DNA of 64,000 nt from Psychrobacillus glaciei (GCF_008973485.1 NZ_CP031223.1:3100001-3164000), one strand, 5' to 3'; numbered from the stretch's first letter, positions 38,914-47,390 are shown. Made by a program: numbers and translations. Notes: generated by a model not told the origin, from the sequence alone.

Positions 38914-39816
38914 ATGAAGAGGAAAGCCATATATGTTGAAACAACTATTAATACCGAAATAGAAAAGTTATGGGATGCCACGCAGAATCCGGAACAACAT
39001 GAACAATGGGATCTGCGCTTTTCTTCTATCACCTATTTACCAAAAGAAGAACATGAGCCGCAGCATTTTGAATATAAAACGAATATCGGGTTGGGCTTGA
39101 ATATTGCTGGTTGGGGAAAAAGCGTTGGTACTTTTCATGCAAAGGACGATTCGAGAACATCCTCCTTACACTTTGGAACGGATCAAGCGATTTCCATCAT
39201 TCGCGAAGGAAAAGGCTATTGGAAGTATAAGCCTGAACAAAATTCGATTAAATTTCTAACACAATACGATTATGAAACTAATTTTGGCGCAATAGGTAGA
39301 TTCTTTGACCATCTTATTTTCCGACCACTTATTGGGTGGGCGACAGCGCTAAGCTTTGATGTATTAAAGAGATGGCTTGAAAAAGGAGAATCTCCATCTG
39401 CACAATATAGTCGATTTTTCAGTCATTGGATCATCACACTCTTATTCTTTTTCGTATGGGTATATCAAGGCTTAGTACCTAAATTGATAATGATGCATCC
39501 AGAAGAAGTGTCTATGACGAAAAGATTACTAGCTATCACAACAAGTGAAGCAGCTGGCATTGTCGGGAAAATTGGCATGGCGGAAATAATCTTTGGTTTC
39601 ATTTGGTTACTCTATTCTAATAAAAAAAGATTACTAGGAATACAATTAATCCTTTTCCCATTGCTCACCTTATCAGCCATTCTTGCGGATCCTGCTATTC
39701 TTAGTCATCCATTTAATCCTTTAACTTTTAACGTAACTTTATTTGGTCTTTCTATTATTGGATTTTTCATGAGGAAGGATATTCCGACTGCTAAAAGCTG
39801 TAAACGAACGAGATAA
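38914..39816 (+). CDS. yndG: SRPBCC domain fused to DoxX-like membrane domain (YndG-like)
   Basis: 300 aa. The first 160 residues form an SRPBCC/START-like domain (IYVETTINTEIEKLWDATQNPEQHEQWD). The second half has four membrane helices of DoxX type (FSHWIITLLFFFVWVYQGLVPKL). Start at ATG 38914 with AGAGGTG ahead. It begins a three-gene plus-strand operon with DUF4166 and YndJ proteins, the same association as yndG-yndH-yndJ of B. subtilis. The function of the set is unknown; the fold suggests lipid or hydrophobic ligand binding at the membrane. Confidence 0.75.
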   Translation: MKRKAIYVETTINTEIEKLWDATQNPEQHEQWDLRFSSITYLPKEEHEPQHFEYKTNIGLGLNIAGWGKSVGTFHAKDDSRTSSLHFGTDQAISIIREGKGYWKYKPEQNSIKFLTQYDYETNFGAIGRFFDHLIFRPLIGWATALSFDVLKRWLEKGESPSAQYSRFFSHWIITLLFFFVWVYQGLVPKLIMMHPEEVSMTKRLLAITTSEAAGIVGKIGMAEIIFGFIWLLYSNKKRLLGIQLILFPLLTLSAILADPAILSHPFNPLTFNVTLFGLSIIGFFMRKDIPTAKSCKRTR

Positions 39817-39827
39817 GGAGCATTTAA

Positions 39828-40439
39828 ATGTCTATCTATAAACAAATACTTGGTGATCAATTTTATCGACTTCAGCCAATGCTCCAAAAAAGATATACAC
39901 TTCCTGATGGGAAACCTTTTAAAGCAACCGGCACCATGAATAAAATAAGCGGAGGACCTAAATGGCTGCTCCCTTTGTTTTTGCTTGGAACTCGTTGGAA
40001 GTTTTTATTTCCAGAGCAAGGAGAAAACATTCCTTTTTCTATAGTAAACAGTAGTCGAATCGGGGCAAACGGCGAGAACCAAGTCCACTGGGAAAGAATC
40101 TTTCAGTTTCCTAAAAAGAAAAGATATTTTAATGCACTTATGAGCCTAGATTTTAATGAAGGCGTCGTAAAAGATTATCTAGGAGAACCGAGTTTATTTT
40201 ACTCTGAACTGGCTTTCTTTGTTTCGAAAGAAGGACATATGCGAATTGAATCAAGAAAACAGCGATTTGTTATTGGATCAATTGAAATTCCTTTATCTAA
40301 AATTTTTCAAGGTATTTTACAAGTAAATGAATATTATATAGAAGAAAGAGACGTTTTTTCTATACATGTCGTCATTACAAATCCGTTAATCGGCAATTTA
40401 TTTGAATACGAAGGAGAATTTCGAGCGGATGACTTTTAA
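39828..40439 (+). CDS. yndH: DUF4166 protein (YndH-like)
   Basis: 203 aa soluble protein matching the DUF4166 pattern (LGDQFYRLQPMLQKRY, ATGTMNKISGGP, WERIFQFPKKKR, FSIHVVITNPLIGNLFEYEG). No enzymatic motif is visible. It starts 9 nt after AAGGAG, 12 bp behind yndG, and its end overlaps yndJ, so the three are co-translated. Confidence 0.8.
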   Translation: MSIYKQILGDQFYRLQPMLQKRYTLPDGKPFKATGTMNKISGGPKWLLPLFLLGTRWKFLFPEQGENIPFSIVNSSRIGANGENQVHWERIFQFPKKKRYFNALMSLDFNEGVVKDYLGEPSLFYSELAFFVSKEGHMRIESRKQRFVIGSIEIPLSKIFQGILQVNEYYIEERDVFSIHVVITNPLIGNLFEYEGEFRADDF

Positions 40440-41991
40440 ACGAATTATGTTATTGCATATTATTTTATTTCTAGCTACTATGTTTTTTAGTGAAACTCCT
40501 TGGTATTTTTTAATGCTCACAGTCGCTCAGCTTTTATTTGTACCAATCACTTTACAATTAATCTTGAAACAAGAGAATCGAGTGTATTATTATTTTGCAA
40601 TACCAGCTTTTACGTCTGTTTTTATTTTACAAATAACGACGGATACTAAGTTGGACCTATTATTAGCAGCCATTTATCTTCTTTTTACATTAGTCATTGC
40701 TTTATATGGATTCGGTCGTTTTATCCGCCGAGGCTTTGCGCATTTAGAAGAATTTTCGATTGATGCTGGGATGATTTATTTATTCATCGGGGGTATTTGG
40801 TTCTTTGCTTCTGTTGCCGAAATTGATACTGATTTTTCACCTATTCTTACATGGTTAACTGGAATTCACTTTCATTATTCAGCTTTCTTATTGCCCATTT
40901 TCGTAGGATTTCTTGGTCGTTTATATAAGACAACTGCATATAAAATATTCTGTACCATCATTTTAATTTCTCCGATCGTTGTAGCAATAAGTATAACCTT
41001 CTTCCCTTGGCTTGAAGTTGTTTCAGTGCTTCTTTATATTATTGGGATTTATGGACTAATTGTATTAACTATTAAAACCACATTTGCAAGTGTACGACAA
41101 AAAGTGTTCGTGCTTATATCATTCGGTTCGTTAGGGGTTACCATTATTTTCTCTTTACTGTATGCAACTAGAATTTTTAGTATAGGCATTGATTTCATGT
41201 TACGCTTTCATGGATTTTTTAATTGTATTTTATTCGCACTATGTGGAATTATCGGTTGGTCTATTTTCACACCTCCCTCTAAAGGACAAGGTTGTCTTTT
41301 TCCAGTTAGCAAAATTAGAGGAAAGCTCGTTATTGGTGAGCAAATTTTGACTGATCATCTGGAGAAGAGAACTTACAAAGGGCTTGTCGATGATATGAAT
41401 ATGTATATGGAGAAGGAAACCATATCTTCTACCATCATCGATTTTTACGAAAATACAACTCAATACAGATTATTCTCTGAGGTGCATTGGCACACTTGGT
41501 TTAAGCCATTTGCAGCTATTTATAAACTTATTAGTAGGAGAATACAGCAACTCAACCTACCTTATTCTAATAAACAGATGGAAATGACTGGCGACATAGT
41601 TGCCGTAGAGGATGGCCGCTCCGATACGAGAGCATGGGTACGAAAAATCAACAAAGAAGTCATCTTTGTCGCTCTCTACTCATCCCATCGAGGGAATAAT
41701 AAAACGTATATGAATATTGCTTTGCCACTACCTTGGTCATCAATGATTGGAATACTGGAATTACATCAGCAAGGAGAAAAGCTTCTCTTAACAAGTAAAG
41801 GAACTAGCGATTCCGATGCGGGGATTTATTTAGCTACTAAGAAATACGTATTTAAATTACCACTACAAGAGCAATTTTTACTTGAGGAAATAAAAGAAGG
41901 AGAGCTTCGTGCAAAACATCAAATGCGGATATTCTCTATACCTTTTTTAACGATTAATTACAGGATTCATAGAAAAGAAATCTTTAATTAA
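40429..41991 (+). CDS. yndJ: YndJ-like multi-pass membrane protein
   Basis: 520 aa. The first ~300 residues contain eight or nine hydrophobic helices; the last ~210 residues form a soluble domain rich in beta strands. Family: YndJ of Bacillus, function unknown. The ATG at 40429 overlaps the yndH stop; an in-frame TTG at 40402 is also possible. A terminator follows about 90 bp after the stop. It is the last chromosomal-type gene before the cassette-like region. Confidence 0.8.
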   Translation: MTFKRIMLLHIILFLATMFFSETPWYFLMLTVAQLLFVPITLQLILKQENRVYYYFAIPAFTSVFILQITTDTKLDLLLAAIYLLFTLVIALYGFGRFIRRGFAHLEEFSIDAGMIYLFIGGIWFFASVAEIDTDFSPILTWLTGIHFHYSAFLLPIFVGFLGRLYKTTAYKIFCTIILISPIVVAISITFFPWLEVVSVLLYIIGIYGLIVLTIKTTFASVRQKVFVLISFGSLGVTIIFSLLYATRIFSIGIDFMLRFHGFFNCILFALCGIIGWSIFTPPSKGQGCLFPVSKIRGKLVIGEQILTDHLEKRTYKGLVDDMNMYMEKETISSTIIDFYENTTQYRLFSEVHWHTWFKPFAAIYKLISRRIQQLNLPYSNKQMEMTGDIVAVEDGRSDTRAWVRKINKEVIFVALYSSHRGNNKTYMNIALPLPWSSMIGILELHQQGEKLLLTSKGTSDSDAGIYLATKKYVFKLPLQEQFLLEEIKEGELRAKHQMRIFSIPFLTINYRIHRKEIFN

Positions 41992-42013
41992 ATGAAGGAG
42001 CTTTCCGTCAAGT

Positions 42014-42031
42014 AACGGGTTCCGTTACCTA
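42014..42031. repeat. left member of an 18-bp inverted repeat bracketing the accessory region
   Basis: TAACGGGTTCCGTTACCT here is the exact reverse complement of 52791-52808. Each copy is also internally palindromic (GTAACGG/CCGTTAC). Confidence 0.85.
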
Positions 42032-42083
42032 TTGCAAAACTAGAATTTACACACATAATTGTAAGTAAAAATGTAATATTAAG

Positions 42084-42110
42084 AGCACCGTAAATTACGG
42101 TGCTTTTGTT
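42084..42110 (+). terminator. terminator of yndGHJ
   Basis: AGCACCGTAA / TTACGGTGCT forms a hairpin followed by TTTTGTTT, in the direction of yndJ. Confidence 0.85.
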
Positions 42111-42113
42111 TAC

Positions 42114-42150
42114 AAAAAAATAGCCCAGTTCAATTTCGAACTGGGCTATT
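42114..42150 (-). terminator. terminator at the left end of the cassette array
   Basis: On the minus strand AATAGCCCAGTTC pairs with GAACTGGGCTATT and is followed by a T-run (A-run at 42114-42120 on the plus strand). Confidence 0.85.
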
Positions 42151-42173
42151 GCCTGTGTTTAAATGCCAAACGC

Positions 42174-42200
42174 TTGTTCAACTAAAGCACCAATTAGCCA
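42174..42200. repeat. cassette repeat site, short form (site 1)
   Basis: TTGTTCAACTAAAGCACC directly joined to AATTAG. It fuses the CAACTAAA arm to the GCACC-NG-TTAG arm of the full site. The stop codon of the 34-aa ORF lies in its TTAG. Confidence 0.65.
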
Positions 42201-42298
42201 TCCATGCAGCACAAAATCAGGGCTGCACCACAGAGAATGAAAATGATCAGGAAGTGCCAATACTGATACTGACCTTTATCCAGTCTACCGTAATCCAT
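42194..42298 (-). CDS. tiny membrane peptide (34 aa)
   Basis: Reading from ATG at 42298, the peptide starts MDYGRLDKGQYQYWHF and continues with a hydrophobic helix (LIIFILCGAALILCC) ending in MDG. One membrane pass is predicted. GAGGAG lies about 15 nt upstream, rather far. Its stop codon lies within a cassette repeat, exactly as for the genes ending at 43064 and 45292, which supports it being real. Family not recognised. Confidence 0.5.
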   Translation of the reverse strand: MDYGRLDKGQYQYWHFLIIFILCGAALILCCMDG

Positions 42299-42444
42299 AG
42301 ACTTATTTACGCTCTCCTCTTTTTTTAACAATTAAGCAGAGGTCTTCTTAAGTATTGTCATTTTTCTTTTGTTTAAGAAACTAATTTTCATGGTAGTTTA
42401 AGTACATTATTTAACATTCTTACTTGAATCCGATATTATACGCT

Positions 42445-42537
42445 CTATAAAAAATAATTAAAGAGAAAAGGAACTAATAAAACTAAAATAGAACCTATAC
42501 CAAAAACAGATACCACTTTTATCATGTCTTTTTTCAA
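42445..42537 (-). CDS. tiny membrane peptide (30 aa)
   Basis: TTG start (42535-42537) 7 nt after AGGGGG. The peptide has a basic start (MKKDMIKVV) then a hydrophobic stretch up to the end (GSILVLLVPFLF). Single membrane helix, no known family. Same strand as its neighbours. Confidence 0.5.
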   Translation of the reverse strand: MKKDMIKVVSVFGIGSILVLLVPFLFNYFL

Positions 42538-42642
42538 GATAATCCCCCTAAGCGTTTTTTATAATTGTTAATACGTTCCAAAACGAAAAAGATTCCAAAA
42601 TAATCCACCTAAAATAGATTAGACTTATTCAAGTAAGGGGTG

Positions 42643-42715
42643 CTTAGTTCAATAACAATAATGGCTTTTTACTGACAGACCTATTCTGCTAAAGCACCCG
42701 TTAGTGCAATAAGGA
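42643..42715. repeat. cassette repeat site 2
   Basis: Has CTTAGTTCAATAA, an inner hairpin with TGCTAAAGCACCCG, then TTAGTGCAATAAGG. A variant inner hairpin contains CTGACAG, as in the site at 47208-47298. Confidence 0.7.
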
Positions 42716-42732
42716 CTTTTAAAACTCTAATA

Positions 42733-42945
42733 TTATTTAGAACTTCTTATGACTCTAAAAGACAAACTCGACAAAATAAACGAAACAACAATTAGTATTG
42801 GAGTTACAACAAAAATTGTTAATAGGTCAGTTGTAACATTCCAAGGCACATAAGCATTCCACATCAAACCCATAAATTTCCACAAAGTACAAAAAATAAA
42901 TATTACGAATAAAAAATAAATAATATTCGCTAATACTTGATTCAT
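42733..42945 (-). CDS. small hypothetical membrane protein
   Basis: 70 aa from the ATG at 42945, six nt after a run of G. Two membrane helices (NIIYFLFVIFIFCTLWKF and LLTIFVVTPILIVVSFIL). No recognised family. It lies between cassette sites 2 and 3 on the minus strand, one gene per interval. Confidence 0.65.
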   Translation of the reverse strand: MNQVLANIIYFLFVIFIFCTLWKFMGLMWNAYVPWNVTTDLLTIFVVTPILIVVSFILSSLSFRVIRSSK

Positions 42946-42997
42946 TTTATATACCCCCCCCAAAGCATTGAAATGTTATTTGTTACAAAATACAATA

Positions 42998-43078
42998 TCC
43001 TTGTTCAACTAACCTGACCCGTTAGTAAAAAAGGCTCTACTCCTTATTGAAGTAAAGCACCCGTTAGTCCAAGAAGGT
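42998..43078. repeat. cassette repeat site 3
   Basis: On the minus strand: ACTAACGGGT, the hairpin GCTTTACTTC...GGAGTAGAGC, a T-run, then ACTAACGGGTCAGGTTAGTT. The stop codon of the 165-aa lipoprotein gene is the TAA of its first ACTAAC. Confidence 0.85.
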
Positions 43079-43561
43079 TTGTTCTTTGTTAGGTTTAATG
43101 TATAAATCAATTCTTTCTTTAGCACTTTCACTCTTACCCCGCCATTTAACAATCATGTAAATATTATTTATTTCGTTTAATGTAATAGGTGTTCCATCTT
43201 CGTTCAGATATGTCCCACATTCAATTGCCCCAGTATATTCCTCTTCAATATCCTTTCCAGTACTACTTACTCCACCTGTATGTACTACTAGGTCTTTATC
43301 GTTAATAACTACATGGGTTTCGAAATGAAAAAAATCTACATTAGATTTATTTCCATTTTTCACATGTAAAGTTCCATTACCCGCTTTAAAACTTTCTGGT
43401 GTTATCACAACTTCGTATCCAGTTAAATTCCAAGTCTGACTTTCTCCCATTAATGATAAATAGTAATTACTAACTGACTTCTCATTACCATTACATCCCG
43501 AAAGTAAAACGACAAGTACTAAAAAAAGCATATAAAAAATTCTTTTACTTTTCAGTATCAT
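43064..43561 (-). CDS. putative lipoprotein
   Basis: 165 aa. A signal peptide with basic start and lipobox LLSGC (Cys about residue 23) predicts a lipid-anchored extracellular protein processed by Lgt and LspA. The mature part is beta-rich (GYEVVITPESFKAGNGTLHV) with no known domain. The stop codon TAA is inside the cassette repeat. ATG preceded by GGGGG. Confidence 0.75.
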   Translation of the reverse strand: MILKSKRIFYMLFLVLVVLLSGCNGNEKSVSNYYLSLMGESQTWNLTGYEVVITPESFKAGNGTLHVKNGNKSNVDFFHFETHVVINDKDLVVHTGGVSSTGKDIEEEYTGAIECGTYLNEDGTPITLNEINNIYMIVKWRGKSESAKERIDLYIKPNKEQTFLD

Positions 43562-43620
43562 AACGACCCCCTTTTTCCGCTATAATTGTATCATTTTAAC
43601 TTTTATAAAGGTGATTTCAT

Positions 43621-43695
43621 CTTACACTAAACTGCTTCGTTAGTAAAAAGGGCTCTACTCCTATTTAAGTAAAGCACCCGTTAGTTTAAGTGTAG
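43621..43695. repeat. cassette repeat site 4
   Basis: Plus strand order: CACTAAACTGCTTCGTTAGT, AAAAAG, GGCTCTACTCC...AAGTAAAGC, ACCCGTTAGTTTAAG. Same architecture as site 3. Confidence 0.85.
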
Positions 43696-43757
43696 ACTTT
43701 CACAATCTTATTCCTCTACAAAAGAGAGCCATAAAAAATACCCTTAAGAGAGCCCTA

Positions 43758-44192
43758 TTAGTTATTAATTGTTTTAATTCGGAAAGCATAAATTCCATCA
43801 CCTTCATCCCAACTTGCGTGAATGACAAAAATGAATTCGCCTTCTTCCTCTGGTAATGTAAATTCATGGGTATTAAATCTTTCAAGATCCACGCCATTGT
43901 TTTCCCAAATACCAATTTCGATTGAAGAAGGTTTGTAGTCAAAGTTAATTAAAATTGTTTTCCCGCTTGGAACTTCATTCACCTTCACCTTTTCTACAAG
44001 TTCAGCAGGGGATGCCGAATCAGCAATAACAACTTTTCCATTTTTCGTCCAAGAATATGTCCCCATTGCATAAGAAATTTCTTGATTATCAACTGTTATA
44101 GTCGGATGTGGTGGTTTCAAATCTTTATTTTCATTTGATTGGCATCCAGTTATAAAAAATATAAAAACAAATATCCATAGGCATCTTTTCAT
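43758..44192 (-). CDS. putative lipoprotein
   Basis: 144 aa with a signal peptide and lipobox FITGC (Cys about residue 17). The mature region is short and acidic, with a C-terminal beta-rich part (EGEFIFVIHASWDEGDGIYAFRIKT). It is unrelated in sequence to the 165-aa lipoprotein next to it, as far as can be seen. AGGGAGG precedes the ATG. It lies between site 4 and the site carrying the first intron. Confidence 0.75.
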   Translation of the reverse strand: MKRCLWIFVFIFFITGCQSNENKDLKPPHPTITVDNQEISYAMGTYSWTKNGKVVIADSASPAELVEKVKVNEVPSGKTILINFDYKPSSIEIGIWENNGVDLERFNTHEFTLPEEEGEFIFVIHASWDEGDGIYAFRIKTINN

Positions 44193-44308
44193 TCTAATCC
44201 TCCCTCTATAAATGTGAATGTATATGGTTTGTTCATTCTATATTTTTCCTTTTTACTTAAATGATGAGCTTCGGCTTTAAAATATTTGATTGTTATTTGT
44301 TCTAATTC

Positions 44309-44323
44309 CTTCTTCAACTAAAC
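44309..44323. repeat. cassette repeat arm at the 3' side of intron copy 1
   Basis: CTTCTTCAACTAAAC, the right arm of the small hairpin; its partner arm TGCTGCGTTAGTTTAAG is at 45178-45194 on the other side of the intron. Confidence 0.8.
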
Positions 44324-44327
44324 GTTA

Positions 44328-45177
44328 GTAATAGGTAAACGTTTGAAGTTATCTCCGGCTTTTCCCCTACTCCGCACGGAACGTGCCAGTTTCCAAGCAT
44401 TCCGCGTTCCATCTAACGATGGTATTATTAATTATAAGTTTCAAGTTACTCTTCATCGAAGAGCTTGCACTGTGGCATCATTCTTATATGAAATGATGTT
44501 CCCACGTTCTTACCAGACCGGTGCAATGCACAGTTGAAAAATAATTATTACCTATCGCTAGACTTGGGGCTGTTCCTCCACCTCCATTACAGAGGTTTCA
44601 CTGGTCGTACCCCTACCCTCATAAGGACCAATGCATTTCGCCATTTAGCTTATAGCAACCGTTTCGGGTGACAGCCCTTGATCCAACGTTCCTTATTTTC
44701 CAAGTACCTTATAACCTAGCTATCTTTTTCTAAACTTAGGTGCTTCCTGTAAGCCTATGAGCTGGATACCGCCATTGTTCGGTATAACGTGTTTCAGAGC
44801 AGCAATTTTTACTCCACGTCACTCACCCCATCGTTGGATGGTACACAAGTTTCCTTATGCTCTAACTTTAGACCCGTACATTCGGAAGTTCGTCTGTTCT
44901 TTTCCGTAAGAAAATTCTCACCATATTTAGTTTTTCAGCCATCCGACATATCCATTGGCATACCTTTTCCGTGAGGAGTGGCTTCAGCCTTTGTTCTGCC
45001 GACTTTACCTGAGCTTCAGACCCCATAATCTGTCTATTATGACGCATGCAGGAGTATCAATGGGATAGTTTCAAAATACGTGGTTTTATCATTCCTATCC
45101 TCGGTTATAAAGTTAGGATTTCCGAAGAAATCCCTTGTTTTTTCACACATTAGTGCTTATAACAAAACTTGTCGCGC
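44328..45177 (-). mobile_element. ORF-less group II intron, copy 1
   Basis: About 850 bp, apparently identical to 51623-52472. On the minus strand it begins GCGCGAC (a variant of GTGYG) and has near its 3' end a domain V-like hairpin: GGAACG...GGAAAC...CGTTCC with a GAAA loop, followed by GTGCGGAG. The end reads TTTACCTATTAC, with an A eight bases from the end suited to be the branch point. Domains before it contain CACCCGAAACGG and other intron-like motifs. No reverse transcriptase ORF is present. It interrupts the small hairpin of a cassette site. The exact 3' boundary may be up to 4 bp off. Confidence 0.75.
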
Positions 45178-45248
45178 TGCTGCGTTAGTTTAAGTGTAAC
45201 ATTTCACATTGTATCGCCGAAATCTTCTTGATGTTTAGGACGTAAAAA

Positions 45249-45272
45249 TAGACCATCGAAAAATGATGGTCT
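45249..45272 (-). terminator. terminator after the 129-aa membrane protein gene
   Basis: AGACCATC-ATTTTTC-GATGGTCT on the minus strand, followed by ATTTTTA, about 20 bp past the stop. Confidence 0.75.
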
Positions 45273-45300
45273 TGTTTAACTAAAGCACCCGTTAGTCAAT
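45271..45300. repeat. cassette repeat site, short form (site 5)
   Basis: CTTGTTTAACTAAAGCACCC-GTTAGTCAAT. The stop codon of the adjacent gene is the TAA inside its TTAG. Confidence 0.75.
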
Positions 45301-45681
45301 TTTCGGCTTTTTAACTTTTAATATCGCCTTTAAGGATAAGATAGATATTCTTAAAAATCCTCTTACTAATAATTGTCCTATTAACTGAACACCTGCCACA
45401 AGTATTACAGCAACATCTCTACTAACTGGCTTAAACCAACTGCCATCATTTGGGATAAAATACATAGCCAAAAATATGGATAGTAACCCTGCAATAATAT
45501 TAACCCAGATAACGTACTTAATCTTTATGTAAACAGACAAAGAACCTATTATAACAACAAACAATACAAGACCTAAAAATAAGAAAGAAGCTTCTTCCCC
45601 CTTAATATGTTGCCCATATTCATAAAAATGAAAGAAGAAAGCTACAGGCACTAAAGAAAGAATCAACCACAAAATCTTCAT
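45292..45681 (-). CDS. hypothetical membrane protein
   Basis: 129 aa from the ATG at 45681 behind AAAGGAGG. Three or four hydrophobic segments and a basic C-terminus (LKAILKVKKPKID). Family not recognised. The stop codon lies within a cassette repeat. Confidence 0.7.
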   Translation of the reverse strand: MKILWLILSLVPVAFFFHFYEYGQHIKGEEASFLFLGLVLFVVIIGSLSVYIKIKYVIWVNIIAGLLSIFLAMYFIPNDGSWFKPVSRDVAVILVAGVQLIGQLLVRGFLRISILSLKAILKVKKPKID

Positions 45682-45761
45682 AATAACCTCCTTTATTTTC
45701 ATAATACTTGCCGATGATAAAGAAAAAACTAATTTAAAACTTCGACGTAAATCAATTTATT

Positions 45762-45850
45762 CCTTCTTCAACTAAACTGCGGCGTTAGTTCAATAAGAAA
45801 AAAGGCTTTACTCCATCTTGAAGTAAAGCACCCGTTGGTTTAAGAAGAAT
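45762..45850. repeat. cassette repeat site 6 (full form)
   Basis: CTTCTTCAACTAAACTGC-GGCGTTAGTTCAATAAG, A-run, GGCTTTACTCC...GAAGTAAAGC, ACCCGTTGGTTTAAG. It shows all three AACTAA/TTAGTT arms and both hairpins. The stop of the 73-aa gene lies in the final TTTAAG. Confidence 0.9.
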
Positions 45851-46061
45851 TTTTTACTTCTTTCTTCTGTTTCCTACGGTAAAAAAAACGCCATATATAA
45901 AAGATAGTATATGTAATTACTAACACTGACAAAGGAATATACGGATAGTTTTGTCCACCATAAAATATAAGGATGCTTCCTATAATAAACGCTGGTACCG
46001 CCAAATAAAACCACATTCTTACTTCCTTGTTTTTAAAACTTAATTCAAATCGTTCACTCAT
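45840..46061 (-). CDS. small hypothetical membrane protein
   Basis: 73 aa from the ATG at 46061 (8 nt after GGGGG). Two membrane helices separated by the short loop YGGQNYPYIP and a very basic C-terminus (YRRKQKKEVKNSS). No known family. It ends at the edge of cassette site 6. Confidence 0.65.
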   Translation of the reverse strand: MSERFELSFKNKEVRMWFYLAVPAFIIGSILIFYGGQNYPYIPLSVLVITYTIFYIWRFFYRRKQKKEVKNSS

Positions 46062-46166
46062 ATACCCTACCCCCTTTATAACTTTCTTCAATTAAACTTC
46101 CCTTTAAATGTTTGAAACGAATTGTTGAGGTTCTGATTTCCCCCCATTATTAAACAAAATACATTA

Positions 46167-46205
46167 CCTTCTTCAACTAAACTGCTTCGTTAGTTCAATA
46201 AAAAG
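46167..46205. repeat. cassette repeat site 7 (small hairpin only)
   Basis: CTTCTTCAACTAAACTGC-TTCGTTAGTTCAATAA, without the terminator-type half. Confidence 0.8.
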
Positions 46206-46319
46206 ACTTTTAATAAATATTCCCAAATTCATTACCTTGAAATTCACTTGTAAACCCTTTTTCAGTTGAACATGCAAAGGAGAACTTTTAAACAGCTCAA
46301 TGAACTTCAATTATATTCC

Positions 46320-47189
46320 CTATTTGAATAGTTCATAGTTGCTCAAATATATTGCTCCATTTCTTCTTGTTACTTGAAAATTTAATTCGTCTTTAACCTT
46401 AAGCACAGAACCAGTAATCTCTAAATTTTTTCTTTTTATAAAGGATATACCATATCCATTATTATCGGGATACCCATAAATATAACAGACTACTTTTCCA
46501 TCATTTAAAAAAACAATTTGATTCATTGAATCACTTACTGTATCCGCTATATTATCCCATTTATATCCAACTTCTTCATATATCGTATCTTTAGATGTAT
46601 ATGGATCAAATGAATATATAACATCCCATTCAAAGGGGGTAACATCTAATAAATTTATTGTATCAACGGATTCTTCAATTGATAACACTTCTTTTTTTAA
46701 TAACTCTTCATTTACATCCCACAAATCTTTTTTTAATGGATTCAATAATATAGCAATAAATAGGATGCAAAGAACAATAATCACTCTAGTTTTTGTAAAT
46801 TTCAAATCAAATCTACCTCTTGCCTCTTTTATCCTAAGAAGCTCATCTATACACCAAAAGAAACTGGAAGATAATATAGGAATAAGTAAAAAGAACTGTA
46901 AGTCAGGAAGTATAAAATCCCTTCCCAATTCTGAAAACAAAGCTGGAATCAAAACTACTAAAGTGGCAAGGAATAAATGAATGAACAATGCCAAGATCCC
47001 TCTATACTTCCCTTTTAATTTTTTAGTTAGATAATCAGAGAAAACAGATACTGGTACTCCATAAAACAAAATAATAGGGAATAAGTAAACACCTAAAATG
47101 ATGATAAACCATGATTGGTAAAATAAAAAAAAAATTATCATAAACAACGCATAAGTCACTACCGCAGAAATAAGCTTTCTTTTAATCAT
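46320..47189 (-). CDS. hypothetical membrane protein with extracellular C-terminal domain
   Basis: 289 aa. Five or so membrane helices in the first 160 residues, then a soluble beta-rich domain (about 165-289) with FEWDVIYSFDPYTSKDTIYEEVGYKW and FLNDGKVVCYIYGYP. No recognised family, although similar cassette-borne proteins are common in Bacillus accessory regions. ATG preceded by GGGGTG. Confidence 0.7.
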   Translation of the reverse strand: MIKRKLISAVVTYALFMIIFFLFYQSWFIIILGVYLFPIILFYGVPVSVFSDYLTKKLKGKYRGILALFIHLFLATLVVLIPALFSELGRDFILPDLQFFLLIPILSSSFFWCIDELLRIKEARGRFDLKFTKTRVIIVLCILFIAILLNPLKKDLWDVNEELLKKEVLSIEESVDTINLLDVTPFEWDVIYSFDPYTSKDTIYEEVGYKWDNIADTVSDSMNQIVFLNDGKVVCYIYGYPDNNGYGISFIKRKNLEITGSVLKVKDELNFQVTRRNGAIYLSNYELFK

Positions 47190-47207
47190 TTGAACACCCC
47201 AATCATT

Positions 47208-47300
47208 TCTTCTTCAACTAAACTGCGACTTTAGTTGAATAATAAGGGCTGTTTCCTGACAGCGCTTTTTTGCTAAAGCACACCGTTAGTTGAAGATGTT
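47208..47300. repeat. cassette repeat site 8 (full form, variant inner hairpin)
   Basis: CTTCTTCAACTAAACTGC-GACTTTAGTTGAATAATAAG, inner hairpin GGGCTGTTTCCTGACAGC, then TGCTAAAGCACACCGTTAGTTGAAGATG. The outer arms CTTCAACTAA/TTAGTTGAAG pair perfectly. Confidence 0.85.
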
Positions 47301-47350
47301 ATTTTTTATTTTTCATTAAATTACTTCCATTTACATCTGTTGAAAAACCA

Positions 47351-47390
47351 ACTTTACTCCTTCTGGAAGTAAAGCACTCGTTAGAGTTCG
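47351..47390. repeat. cassette repeat site 9 (terminator half only)
   Basis: CTTTACTCC-TTCT-GGAAGTAAAG, CACTCGTTAGAG. It lies 75 bp past the csaA stop. Confidence 0.7.

Noticed and set aside
43700-43942. 80-codon frame overlapping the 144-aa lipoprotein gene
   Set aside because: Same strand, other frame, no start signal; the lipoprotein frame has signal peptide, lipobox and ribosome binding site.
44343-44537. 64- and 61-codon plus-strand frames inside both 850-bp copies (also 44789-44974, 51638-51832, 52084-52269)
   Set aside because: They run antisense to the group II intron RNA, show no protein family features and lack ribosome binding sites.
44324-45177. Insertion sequence instead of group II intron for the duplicated 850 bp
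   Set aside because: No transposase frame and no terminal inverted repeat; the ends and the domain V-like hairpin fit an intron.
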